DNA from: Thelonectria olida
Taxonomy: Eukaryota; Ascomycota; Sordariomycetes; Hypocreales; Nectriaceae
DNA length: 64,000 bases
NCBI GenBank assembly: GCA_020736575.1
Contig: JAGPYM010000006.1
Location: 372,001-436,000 of the forward strand
Direction of reading: 5' to 3'
A model generated the notes under the pieces. That model saw only the letters and a list, made by a program, of their open reading frames with translations, ran no database searches and had not been told where the DNA came from. Within the stretch, counting starts at the first letter, position 1; each line of letters starts with the position of its first letter. Position numbers and translations under genes: made by a program. Shown one piece after another: positions 35,362-45,537 of this stretch.

Positions 35362-37235
35362 ATGATCTTCCGGGCATCATTCCTCGGGCCTCTTCTGGCC
35401 TTGGCTGTCGGCTCTACGGCGGCCATCATGGCAACAGATGATGTTCCCCTCCTCGGCCCAGTCTTCCTCTCCAACTTCGATCCCTCAGACTCAAAGGCTA
35501 TTCGCAACGCTATATCCGACTTTCCCAATGTCATTGAGAAGCTCTTTGACACCGAAGAGCTCAACCGCACCGACCTCGTCTTCGCCGTCGACGTCTTCTC
35601 GGCCGCGACTAACAAGTCCCTCTATAGCTACTACCATGTCGGCGAGGGCAAGAACGAGACTCTCACCTCCGGCGAGCTCAACGACGGAACAATCGGACGC
35701 CTCGGCAGCGTCTCGAAACTCTTCACTACTTACGCGATTCTCGCCAAGGCAGGCATTGAAATCTTCAGCCACCCCGTGACCAGGTATCTTCCAGAGCTGG
35801 CGGGTAATTCTTCCGGCAGCCTACTAGAGCATGTCCGGTGGGAAGATGTCACTGTCGGAGCGCTGGCAGCTCATCAAGCTGGCTCTGGAGGAGCAAGTGG
35901 TAAGCTCAACCTCGCGCTTCTTGTTAACACCTCACTCACGACCCATCAGATTTCCTCCAGAAGTTCGCCCAAAACCCGGAAAAGTTGACGTCTCGAGGTA
36001 ATTCGAATCAGTCCTATCCCGCCTGTTTCGTGACTAACAAGCCGTTAAGAGTTCCTCAAGTTCATGCGTGATGAGAAACATCCCGTCGTAACTCCTTTCC
36101 GCACTGCCGTGTATTCGGACGGTGGATTTTCTATCCTGGGTCAGGTACTTCAACGTATTTCTGGCCAATCTTACGGAGATGCGATGGAAGACATTCTGTT
36201 CAAACCCTTGGGCCTAGATGACATGTCGGCCAAGGTACCGACAGGTTCAGATCTCAACGCCATCAACCGCACAACTATCGACAACACCTCTTCATGGGGG
36301 CTTGACATTGATGTTGTCGCATCGTAAGTCCATCTATACTCGCCATCTCGTCATTTACTCAAAGGACTGCTACTAATTTGATCCATAGATCTGGTGGTCT
36401 TTACGCCAGCGGTGCAGACCTTCGTGCTACCGGCCTTTCCATCCTGAACTCGGAGCTTCTCTCTTCAGCCACTACTCGAGAGTGGATGAAGCCTCGCAGC
36501 GGTACTGGCTCCCTGGTCGAACTCGTTGGCGCGCCTTGGGAAATCACTCGCCTCACGCTCCCCGTTACTCCGGACTCGAACCGCACTCGCATCTCTGATC
36601 TGTACTCCAAGGCTGGCGGCAACGGAGATTACACAGCCATGCTCGCTCTCTCCCCAGACCACGGTATTGGGTTCTCCCTCTTGTTGGCCGGCTCAACCGC
36701 CACTGGCGCTCGCTGGCCCTTGCGTGAGGCTGTTGGTTCGACTTTCTTGCCAGCCGCTGAACTCGCAGCCGTGGAAAATGCCAGGCGAAACCTGGCGGGC
36801 ACATTCGCCCAGAAGGGCTCAAAGGGAACCAATCTGACTCTATCTGTCGATGGGGACCATCCCGGACTCGGCGTCGAGTCGTTCTTCTTTGAAGGTGCCG
36901 ACAGCAAAGCCGTCCTGGTCGGAGGATCCGAGGGCGCCAATGCCTCAGTACGCGTCTATCCTACCGGGCCCAACTCCTTCTCGAAATCATTGTCTGCGTT
37001 GTACAAGACAAACGGAACGATTAGTGTGGCACATCGCGCCGTCGGCCAAAGGCTCCCGTTTCCCCCTCGTGTGGCGGCCGAAGGTGGAAAGGGAGGATAC
37101 TTTGACACTTCTTTCACATGGATGAATATCGACTTTGCTGGTCCTGTGGATGAATTGATCCTCAACCTTGTCGATGGAAAAGTGGTCAGTGTGACGAGCA
37201 CTGGTTGGGAAGTAGTTTTGGAGCGAGCCGAATAG
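35362..37235 (+). CDS. Secreted serine beta-lactamase-like hydrolase
   Basis: Four exons (35362..35899, 35950..35997, 36050..36323, 36389..37235) close to 568 residues. A signal peptide (about 1-21) is followed by the beta-lactamase/penicillin-binding fold. The SxxK motif is S116-V-S-K119 in LGSVSKLFT. The second motif reads Y217-S-D219 in place of the usual YxN. The region SGGLYASGADLRATGLSIL follows, then a C-terminal beta-rich lipocalin-like part. In fungi this family acts as esterases, amidases or transesterases, for example LovD and related cluster enzymes. Several N-x-S/T sites suit secretion. It opens the accessory cluster. The reaction cannot be stated from sequence alone. Confidence 0.88.
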
Positions 37236-37440
37236 GATTTGTATCGGGACATGATTGTAGATCTGATAGACACCCTCAGTCACTATAGATTCAAGGCTTG
37301 GGGTAAATGTAAGAATAGGGCTTGGTGGGCGCTGCTATGGCACAAGCTATAAAGATTCAATATACTTCAAGTGCTTAATACACACGAGTATGATGTGAAT
37401 ATTCTACCAAACGAGTCCAGTATTCTAGCAATGCGGCCAT

Positions 37441-38357
37441 TTAGGGCCAGCCCAGGAGCCCGATGGTCAAGGATTGCGAGTTCTCAAGTTCCTGAGCCTT
37501 TGCTTTGAGCTCTTCCACATCCCAGTTCGCCCAAAGAAACTTGCCCTTGAGGAAGCGTGCCTCTGGGCTGGCACACCACACTGCAAATGCGGCAGAGAGT
37601 GTAACTTGTGCGAAGTGTTAGAATGTGTATCTTAAACTTGGAAGACAGCAAACTTACCATCGTCTGCCTTGCCCTTTGGGATGCCAGAGTCAAACGACTT
37701 CTGGGACATGCTCGTGGGGATCGCGCCAGGGTGGAACTGCATAACCGCCAGGCTTGGGTTCTCGGCTTGCAGGTAGTCAAATACTTTGATAGCTGCAAGC
37801 TTGGAGCCATGATAGCTGCTGTGCTTTGGAACGATGGGGAAGTGGGCGACGCAAGACGATACGTTGATGATGACGGCATCGTGGACGGCCAGAGGGACGA
37901 ATGCTTTGACGAGGTTGAACTGGCCTTTGATGTTCACCTCGAAGATGGACCACCACTTGGTTTCATCACACTCAAGCACAGGCTTAAGCTCGTCGAGAGA
38001 GCCAGCGTTGGCGACAAGGATGTCAAGTTTGCCTCCCACAGTCGAGGTGAACGATTGCAGGGAATTCTCGAGGGAAGAGTGGTCAACGATGTCGGAAACA
38101 TACGTATAGACCTCAGTCTCGGGGTAGGCTTCAGAGATGGCCTTCTTGGTCGCCAGAAGAGTCCTCTCAGTACGGCCTAGAAGCGCAATGCTGGATGCTC
38201 CGGATTGCGCAAATGCCAGTGCCGTCGCCGCGCCTATGCCAGTGCCTGCTCCCGTGATGACGACCTTCTTCCCCTTGGTAGATAGCTCGGGCTTGGAGGG
38301 GGAGATGGCAGGGTAGGGTTCATGATGATATGTGCTGGTGAACTTGGGAAGCTCCAT
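37441..38357 (-). CDS. Short-chain dehydrogenase/reductase (SDR), cluster copy 1
   Basis: Two minus-strand exons (37658..38357 and 37441..37604) close to 287 residues. The classical SDR marks are TGAGTGIG at 35-42 (NAD(P) binding), NAG at 117-119, Ser156-158 and the catalytic Y172-HGS-K176. The fold would oxidise an alcohol or reduce a ketone. It is a paralogue of the SDR at 49.4 kb, sharing the N-terminal YPAISP and PELSTKGK segments and the same residue numbers for all motifs. The C-terminus (FLWANWDVEEL) is of the same type. It has a TATA box 103 bp upstream and is divergent from the Zn2Cys6 regulator, sharing a 388-bp promoter. Confidence 0.93.
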
Positions 38358-38745
38358 TTTGATGTGCTGTTGGGGGTTCGCGAAGTGAAGACGAGGTAAA
38401 TCTGAAGACGATGCTGCTCTGTCTGATGTTTTTTGCCATCTTTCGAGATTTATCCAGGGTTTATATACGCATGGTTGTTGACTAGAAAGAGAAAGAAGAT
38501 AGAATATCGATGTGAATACATGCAGCCGAGAAGACGTCTTGTCATTCCAAGGTTCATTCACCAGCGTGACAGGGGAGCGGCCGATGGATTTGACAGGGGG
38601 GCGGCCGATAGACAGGGGGTTGCCAGAGGAGCACTATGCCGTAGTAGGGCTGGCTTCGCAGAGATCCATGCTTATCAATCATTCCCGGTCATCCGTCACC
38701 ATCAAAAGGGGTGCTACATCTTATCATACAACTCATACCGTAGAC
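38358..38745. promoter_or_regulatory. Divergent promoter of SDR copy 1 and the Zn2Cys6 regulator
   Basis: The 388-bp interval separates two divergent start codons. On the minus strand TATATAAA (38460-38467) lies 103 bp before the SDR start. AAGACGTCTT at 38531-38540 is a perfect 10-bp palindrome with an ACGT core. A near-perfect 19-bp direct repeat with CGGCCG follows at 38567-38609. Confidence 0.65.
38567..38609. repeat. Tandem 19-bp promoter repeat with CGGCCG
   Basis: TGACAGGGGAGCGGCCGAT (38567-38585) recurs at 38591-38609 with one base changed, and a third partial copy (GACAGGGGG) follows. Each full copy contains CGGCCG, an inverted CGG pair of the kind bound by Zn2Cys6 dimers. The period is 24 bp. 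Confidence 0.85.
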
Positions 38746-40454
38746 ATGAGCCGAGAGAAACCCCACACTCAAGTCACAATGTCGCCGGCAGTCTTCACAG
38801 CAGAAAGAGCATGTCACTATTGCTGGATTCGCAAGCAACGCTGTGATAAACTTCTCCCACAGTGCTCACGCTGTGTCTCGTGCGTCTCGAGTTCCACTCG
38901 GCTTACATATGCTGACAGTAGTGCAGCAAGTTCGTTCGGTGCAAGTATGACGATCTGGATCGTGCAATCTCCTCCAAATTCACCGGGCCAACAAGTGCAG
39001 ACCTCCTGATCCGTAGAGATCCATGTGGCTTCGACATATCTCCTTCTGGAGAGCGACAACTTCTGTGGGCCGCGTGTGATTACGAATCTCGGACGGCGGA
39101 AGGGGAGACATGTCCAAGGCTTGTCAGAAGTATTTTGGAGGCCAGCGGTACATGGCCACATGAACTCACGAATACCTACTTTGCATACATGCATCCCTGG
39201 TTTCCCATCTTGAATCCCGGCGAAATCCATGCAGGGGTGCATTCATTCGGTACATCAGGGGAGCCATACTATCAAGCCCTTGCCGTCGTTTTCCTAGGCA
39301 TGAGTCTTCTCAACCATCCCACTTGCAACCACCCGAACCATCCCGCAGGCAGTGGCTTGTATCGAACCACCAGACGACTCTTCCTCATGCTTCAGCTCCC
39401 GACCCGCGAGAAATTGGTCCTTTTGTATGCGGGGCTTCTTGTAGCTGCATATGAATGCGGTCATGGAATGTCTGAACAGGCATACGCGACTCTAGCTACG
39501 TGTATTGGCATGGTCCAGCAGCTCAGCGCCTCTGATGCCCCCTTGGTTGGTCATCAATTTCAGGACAAACTAAACTTGTGTTGGTGTTCCATCGTCCTTC
39601 TCGATCGGTAGGTAAGACGACACCAGTCTACTAGGCCGGCCTAAGTTGATGAAAGATGGATAGGACTATTGCTCTCTCAAACCCAGGAGCCCGCCTACCA
39701 ATGCTTGTTCATGGCTGCCAGTTCTCGCCATCAGTCGACTTTCTGAAGACTCTCATCATCCCTGATGAAAACCTCATGGATTTGGTTGACAGATTTCGAG
39801 CCCGAGCAAAGTCGGCACTGCTGATAGGTGACAAGCTGAGCGCCGTTTCCGACAACACGTCTTTTGCAGACATTGCCGCCGCTGAAGCCGTTCTACATAA
39901 CTTGGTACGCGAGCATGCTAAGCAAAGTCGCGAGGCGTCATATCCCTCCTGTGAAGGTATCTCCATGGCGCTGAGGTAAGCCATCCCCTCCTATGCGATT
40001 CCAATGGTTCTGAGCTTCAAGAAGTGCCGTAGTCTCTATGTACAAGACGACAAAACGACAAAACAACCTTGGAGAGAATCCAAAACTGGCCCTTGATATA
40101 CGATTCGCATACAATATCGTCTTTGATATGTGTCGCGTCGAAGGTAGCTTGATCCGGAGCCGTGGCCCCAGGACTCAGTGTGTGTGGTTCACAGGGCTGG
40201 CCTGTCTGTATCATGCCGCTATTGAGCTGAACGACGTCTACTTGGATGGGCTTCTTTCCGAGGACTTTGACCAGCTGAGAGAGAATTTGAGAGCGTTTGG
40301 CAGTTACTGGGGGATCGGAGGTGAGTATCTAATTGAATGTCTGTCGTTGAGCAGATAACGCTGCTAATCAACGTAAGCAGGTATTCTTTCGCAGAGGCTG
40401 GAGCGAATTCCTCGACACATTGACACCGCCGAACCATTGTACAAAACTGCATAG
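38746..40454 (+). CDS. Zn2Cys6 transcription factor of the cluster
   Basis: Five exons (38746..38879, 38927..39607, 39664..39975, 40022..40320, 40381..40454) close to 499 residues. The zinc cluster CX2CX6CX6CX2CX6C begins at CHYCWIRKQRC and is completed across intron 1 (VSKFVRC), which strongly supports that splice. The middle region contains the fungal transcription factor domain, with YFAYMHPWFPIL and the LLDRTIALSNPG motif built across intron 2. A second in-frame ATG at 38779 also precedes the zinc cluster. It is the likely local activator of the surrounding genes, and the repeated CGGCCG sites in its own promoter are candidate binding sites. Regulation of the cluster is inferred from position only. 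Confidence 0.88.
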
Positions 40455-40578
40455 CAAACTGAGACGATGTCTTTGCATATAAATCTTCCAGGGACACTAC
40501 AAGTCCAATATCCGGGTGGGATGTGCTTGTGGGCGCACTGAACAGTCCCGCGGCTCGTTAGATAGCACATGCTTGCTT

Positions 40579-41758
40579 CTAGAGCTTCTCAATGCCGAAC
40601 CCGTCCCTCTTCCGCCGTCCGAGCAGACTCGGCGATATATCCTTCAGCTTCGTCACACCCATCAACGCCATAGTCCTCGAAAGTTCCCTCTCGAGGATAC
40701 GCAACGCCCCCTCGACGCCCTTTTGCCCATCCCATGCCAACCCCCACAGCGCTGTCCTTCCAATTAGGCACAGGTCGGCTCCCAAAGCCAGGGCTTTGAA
40801 CACGTCGGTTCCCCGAGTAATACCTCCGTCAAAGATGACGGGAATCTTCCTCTGCACTGCGTCCACAATCTCTGGGAGCGCCTCGAGGGTTGAGGGTACG
40901 CCATCAAGTTGACGCCCCCCGTGATTCGAGACCACAATAGCATCCACACCAGCAGCCACTGCTCGCTGCGCGTCTTCTGCTGTCAGGATCCCCTTGAGAA
41001 TTATTCTCATCTTGGTCTGCGAGCGTAGCCAAGGAATAACCTCATCCCACTGTAAGCTGGAGTCAACAGTTGCGTCTGAAATATCTGTCGCTGTACCGTT
41101 CCGTTTATTAGGAACATTGGGTGTTGTGACTTCTGAAGGAAGCTCCAATGGTTTACCGCGCTGACGGAGGCGATTTCCCAGAATAACAGTGTCGACGGTG
41201 AAGACAAGAGCCTCATACCCAGCCTTGTCGGCTCGTTGGATCAAGCCCGCCGTCAAAGCTCGTGACCTGAGAAAGTAGAGCTGAAACCACGGCCTGGGGT
41301 ACTCGGCTCCTCGTGATGGTAGAGCCTCCGCAACATCCTCTATCGACGTTGTAGCGCCAGTGGAGAGGGTGAGGTTGGTTCCCAAGGCAAAGGCGGCGCG
41401 GGCAACATCGATCTCGCCCTGGCCGCCAGCGAGTTTCTGGTATGCGGTTGGAGCGATAGCAATTGGGATATCGTAGTGTTTGCCCAAAATGTTGGTTGAG
41501 GTGTCAATGTTGCTCACGTCACGGAGTACTTGAGGCCGCAGGAGCAATCTAAGGCAGTATGGATTAGTTGGCAAAATAAGAGAATGGGCTACGAAGACGA
41601 TACTCTCGAAAAACAGCGCCGTTTCTTTGCAAAGTCTCCTCATTATCGGCACCAGTGACATAATAGTCCCATACTGGCCCGGGAAGCCGGCTTTGGGCGA
41701 TAGCTTTGATGTCAGCAATGGTGACAGGGTCTTGGTTGTTGACTTCGGTGTCAGACAT
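40579..41758 (-). CDS. FMN-dependent 2-hydroxyacid dehydrogenase/oxidase
   Basis: Two minus-strand exons (41604..41758 and 40579..41548) close to 374 residues. The GTATCG donor was chosen because it alone restores the conserved FRELLLRPQVLRDVS junction. Family marks are YYVTGADNEETL near the N-terminus, AIAPTAYQKL, the catalytic SNHGGRQLDG (His261), and the FMN phosphate loop DGGITRGTDVFKALALGA. The family includes glycolate oxidase, lactate oxidase and lactate monooxygenase, and oxidises L-2-hydroxyacids to 2-oxoacids. No targeting sequence is obvious, and the C-terminal GIEKL is not a clear peroxisomal signal. A TATA box lies about 65 bp upstream. The exact substrate is unknown; the cluster context suggests a pathway intermediate. 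Confidence 0.93.
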
Positions 41759-42258
41759 GTTGTATATGCGATGTCTGTTCCCAAAGACATTGAAGACTAG
41801 AATTGCAGTGAATTTGCATGGCATATATAGTTATACACCTTACTTAGGTAGTTTCGAGGAAGTGCTTTCGCAATCCGGTTGGCAGAAGGCGTAATAATAT
41901 ATCCCACCGGAAAAAAGTGGTCTGTCTTATCGCTGCGCAAGCATAGTGAATCATTTCGAAGCCGATGACGGAGGACAAATACTCTAGCACAAATTGTGAA
42001 TCAGGAACAAGAGGTGGGATCATTGCATGCGAATTTTCTAGTTACTTTTGTTAGATGGGGAGGTAGGATTCCGGGCTGTCCATACGCATGCCTGCACCAA
42101 ATCATGGGTGTTTCCAAGAACAGCATAAAATAGTCTACTCTGTATTTCGGTCGTTGTGTAACACAGCACGAACAATGCATACGGCCGTCGGATGATGGTC
42201 TAGTGCCTCTGGTCATCCAGACTGCTGCTAACCCGCGATTCCTAACTCCAACGGCAAG
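41759..42258. other. Intergenic region with TATA box of the FMN enzyme gene
   Basis: About 500 bp between the FMN enzyme (minus) and a transporter relic (plus). TATATAT on the minus strand at 41823-41829 lies about 65 bp before the FMN enzyme start. No gene is seen. Confidence 0.5.
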
Positions 42259-43546
42259 ATGGATTCGCATTCAAACACCGCCATTGCGAGTGCAGCCACT
42301 ACTCCGAGTCTCGTACTGGATAGGGTCGCCCATTTTCGAACCTGGCAAAGCGACCGCGCGCCATACCTTGGGGTCAATGTCCTTAGCGGTCCTGAAGTTC
42401 ATCGTTGCGTTGCCTCTGTATTCATCTTGGTATGCCCTTCGAACATTATTGCAATGCCATGAGCCTCACTGACCGAGCTAATGCCTCTAGGATTTATCCA
42501 GCTGTGGCCTGACGATGATATGCCTTGGTAGTTTGCCTTCTCTACGGCTCATTAGACAGCGTCCTCATATCAGCCTTTGTCATCTATACCTAGTCATGGT
42601 ACAACCCGACTGAAATGCCCCTGCGTCTTGTCTGGGCTCTCGTCTCCCGAATGGGCTATACTCTACTCAAAGGCCTCCACGAGCATTTCCACGATTTATT
42701 GTCCATTAAGATATCAATGGCGTGTTCGGTGGCATGGCTCGTCCTTTTCACAATCCCTTGGGACCTTGTTGGCCGTCCGCTCGAGGTCTCGTGGCTTGCT
42801 CCGCACCAGAAAGCGTGGGTTACTCAGCGTGCGGCATCGCGCAAGCTTGATTCATGCCCTGTGAATGGACCAAGTCCTCATCGATGGGTATGTCAGGCTT
42901 CAAAGGCCTGGCCTCGTTTCTGTTCATTAATCTATTGGCAGATGTATCATGCCAGGAACTGGCGGCAATTAATCTTCCTCAGCCTCACTATCTTGACTTG
43001 CCTGGATCGGCAAGACGTCGGAAGCCGAAAGCCTGTCGATGAAGTCGCCATACTCCTGCTCCTGGTACTCGTTGGCCTTTCTGTGTCAATGACCCGATCA
43101 GCTTCCTGTAAATTTCACTAATGTCCATATGCTACATCGGAGCATCTACTGACAGCGCATAGTCACAGCAGTGAGTTTATGCTCCGTTGTTCCCTCGATC
43201 GTGTCCATCCTGAGCCAAACGGTATCTCTAACTCATCCGGGCTTTCCTGTCCGCATCTTGACAAAGTCTAACGAATTCGTGCTGCCCCGTAAGTGCCTGT
43301 TAATATAGACACGACTTTCGCACCTCGCTGACGTGTAGTACAGTTCTTTGGTCTCTGTTGGTGCGCCATACTTCAACTTGACCTGAAGCCATTGGGCTTC
43401 TCTCCGCATCGTTAGTCAGCTTGGCCACCGGCAACATTGTTGTCCATCGATTCCGGCCAGCAGGCAACATGACCTTCTGCATCGCTGGCCTGGCTTTGAA
43501 AGTTGCACTCTGGGTTTTGTGGTGGATAATGGGTATGGAGAAGTAG
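42259..43546 (+). pseudogene. Decayed MFS transporter, DAL5/allantoate permease type
   Basis: No single frame is open, but family pieces occur in the right order across shifting plus-strand frames. Near 42340-42460 stands LGVNVLSGPE...ASVFILVCPSNIIAMP, matching the VPSN region of helix 3. Next is LTMICLGSL (around 42510), then WYNPTEMPLRL (around 42595-42630) preceded by a stop. WLAPHQKAWVTQRAASRK (around 42790-42850) matches the cytoplasmic loop after the first six helices. A final hydrophobic stretch, LATGNIVVHRFRPAGN and the helix after it, ends at 43546. Stops and frame changes break it repeatedly, and the first helix is missing. A very divergent intron-rich gene is less likely. It presumably once supplied uptake for the cluster. 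Confidence 0.55.
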
Positions 43547-44022
43547 AAAAGCCGCAATAGGGGGCAGACAATAAACAAGAATGGGACTATTAGATGCACC
43601 TCAAGCATTGTACATTCGGTAGGAGTAAGGCATTAGCAGCACGGCATGATAGTCAGACCGTCATAAAGATTAGTATATTCATGCACCGTGTGCTATCTCG
43701 AACTTGCCGAGTGGCCTGAGGGCATAGAATCTCTCAGGGAATTCCGAGAACGGTCATTGCTTTCCTCTAATATCTGTATGAATCCACCTGGAATCTATGT
43801 GTTTTTGTAACTCCTGCGAGGTTGTTGCCTGATCAAGTTGGCGTAGACCTAATGGTTGGTGCCTGAACGGATTTGAGATCTGCCTCAACCGATGTCACAA
43901 TAGTGGTGGAGGCAGTTAGCAAAGCGTAAGGCAGCAATGCCAGAGGAGCTGGAAGCCAAATGAGGGAAGATATAAAGTAGCATCCCCAACCACCAACAAC
44001 GGCGAAAACGACAACGACAACA
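43547..44022. other. Intergenic region with TATA box of the ABM-fold gene
   Basis: Promoter region of the ABM-fold gene. TATAAAG at 43971-43977 is about 50 bp before its start codon. No gene is supported. Confidence 0.5.
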
Positions 44023-44766
44023 ATGGTCATCACAGAAGTTGGCTGCATGGGCGTTAAGCCCGGCCTCAACATCATGGATCAGGCCATTCTAGAGGGCGAG
44101 ATCCTGACCCAGGCTTGGAAGACCGTCACTACGAAGCCAGGTGGCCCCTATCGAGTTTACTGGGGCTTGGAAAAGGTCGACCCATCAAAGGTATGGGCTT
44201 TTTTTGACTGGGGCTCAGTTGAACAGCACGATAAATTCGCCAAAGAGTAAGTCAACCACACATGCCCATTCCTACTGACTTGGAATGCTTACTATTCTAG
44301 GCACGGGGCAGCGGCAACGCAAGATATCCCTAAAATCTGTACCCATGGAGAATTCACGAAGCACATTGGCATGGTTCCGTCGTCAGATGTTCTTCGGTCT
44401 CCTGTGACGGAGGTCGTATTGGTTTACTTCCCCGCGGACTGTTCCCAGACTGAGAAAGATAAGGCATCTGCGCAACTTCAACACCTCCTCGCCAAGAACT
44501 TCAGCCATTGTCCCGATATTACGAAGTTGGCTCATGGCTGGGGTTTGGAAAACGACTTCCCGGTGAGAGGAAAGGGAAAGAATGGACAAGTGGGATCAGT
44601 TCTTCTGGGGTTCATTGGCTGGTCTAGCAGTGTTGCGCAGACCAGGTTTCATGAAACGAGTACCTACAAAGAGACCGTGACACTGATGCAGGATATGAAC
44701 GGAGTGGTCAGTTTTGATATCCTCAGCATGAGTTGCGATCATTTGGAAAGGCACACGGAGCAGTGA
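44023..44766 (+). CDS. Tandem ABM-fold (dimeric alpha/beta barrel) protein
   Basis: Two exons (44023..44246 and 44301..44766) close to 229 residues. Each half looks like a ferredoxin-like alpha/beta barrel unit of the antibiotic biosynthesis monooxygenase/stress-responsive barrel group: VYWGLEKVDPSKVWAFFDW in the first and GSVLLGFIGWSSSVAQTRFHET in the second. Fungal proteins of this type occur in many biosynthetic and catabolic clusters, acting as monooxygenases, cyclases or small-molecule binders. No signal peptide is present, so it is probably cytosolic. A TATA box lies about 50 bp upstream. The function in this cluster is unknown, and the two-domain arrangement suggests a pseudo-dimer within one chain. 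Confidence 0.8.
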
Positions 44767-45259
44767 ACGTTTCTTCAATCTCCTTGCAATATTCTCTTGC
44801 AATTTTCTTAATGACGTCGATATTAATTGTGAAAGGCTCGTGTTCATTTACAGTCAAGGCGGCTTAACAAACGAGAGTGTGCGGAAATTGTTTCAGTCGG
44901 CCATGACATCAATTAAACCAATGTCGAAAGAAGGGCTTGTGAAGCATAGTGCGTGGGAAAGGGGTCTCACTGCCTTGAAGGACGATATATGTCTGTAACC
45001 CTCGGGGGATCATAAAATATCGTTGACTGTCGAATCACTTGATCGGCAGGCTGTACGAGATGCTTTCTGCCACTTTTGTTCCGAAGTCAAATCACAGAAC
45101 GCAGAGAGGGCACTGAACATCTTGGAAGCTTTTTGGGAGAGCTCGGTGCCCGACTGGCTGACGTATGAAGGTAAGCGACGACCTTTATGATATCTGTCAA
45201 TCTCAGAAACTAACAACACGCTTATAGAGGCGCATAAGTGGGACTTTTTCCCGTATTAA
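44767..45259 (+). pseudogene. Coding-like relic with one in-frame stop and a canonical intron
   Basis: One reading frame runs from the end of the ABM gene to 45259, interrupted only by TAA at 44996-44998. It encodes protein-like sequence: GLTNESVRKLFQSAMTS and LVKHSAWERGLTALKDDI before the stop, and AVRDAFCHFCSEVKS and ALNILEAFWESSVPDWLTYE after it. A textbook intron at 45171-45227 (GTAAGC, branch ACTAAC, TATAG) then joins to EAHKWDFFPY and a stop. I see no plausible start codon at the left. This is either a gene fragment with a nonsense mutation or the 3' end of a gene whose intron removes the TAA. I do not recognise the family. Confidence 0.45.
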
Positions 45260-45537
45260 GAACTTTCAATCTCAGTGATATAATGGAATAAATAGGGTAT
45301 CCATGTTCCGTTCTAGTTCAGCTTCCTGACCGCGGGGAGAATTTTCTGCTTCCATCTGCTGCTAATCGGATGCCTGCCAACTGGAATGAAGTCCATCCTT
45401 ACAGGAAACGAAGAGTCAATGGGGTCGGGATGGGAATCTTCATCGGTACGGAGATGCTACTTGCTTTCTTCCAACGTTAATCTCTATGCCTGTCTTGAGG
45501 AGGCGACAGAGGCAGCTTGACTGAACCCTAGCTAAAC

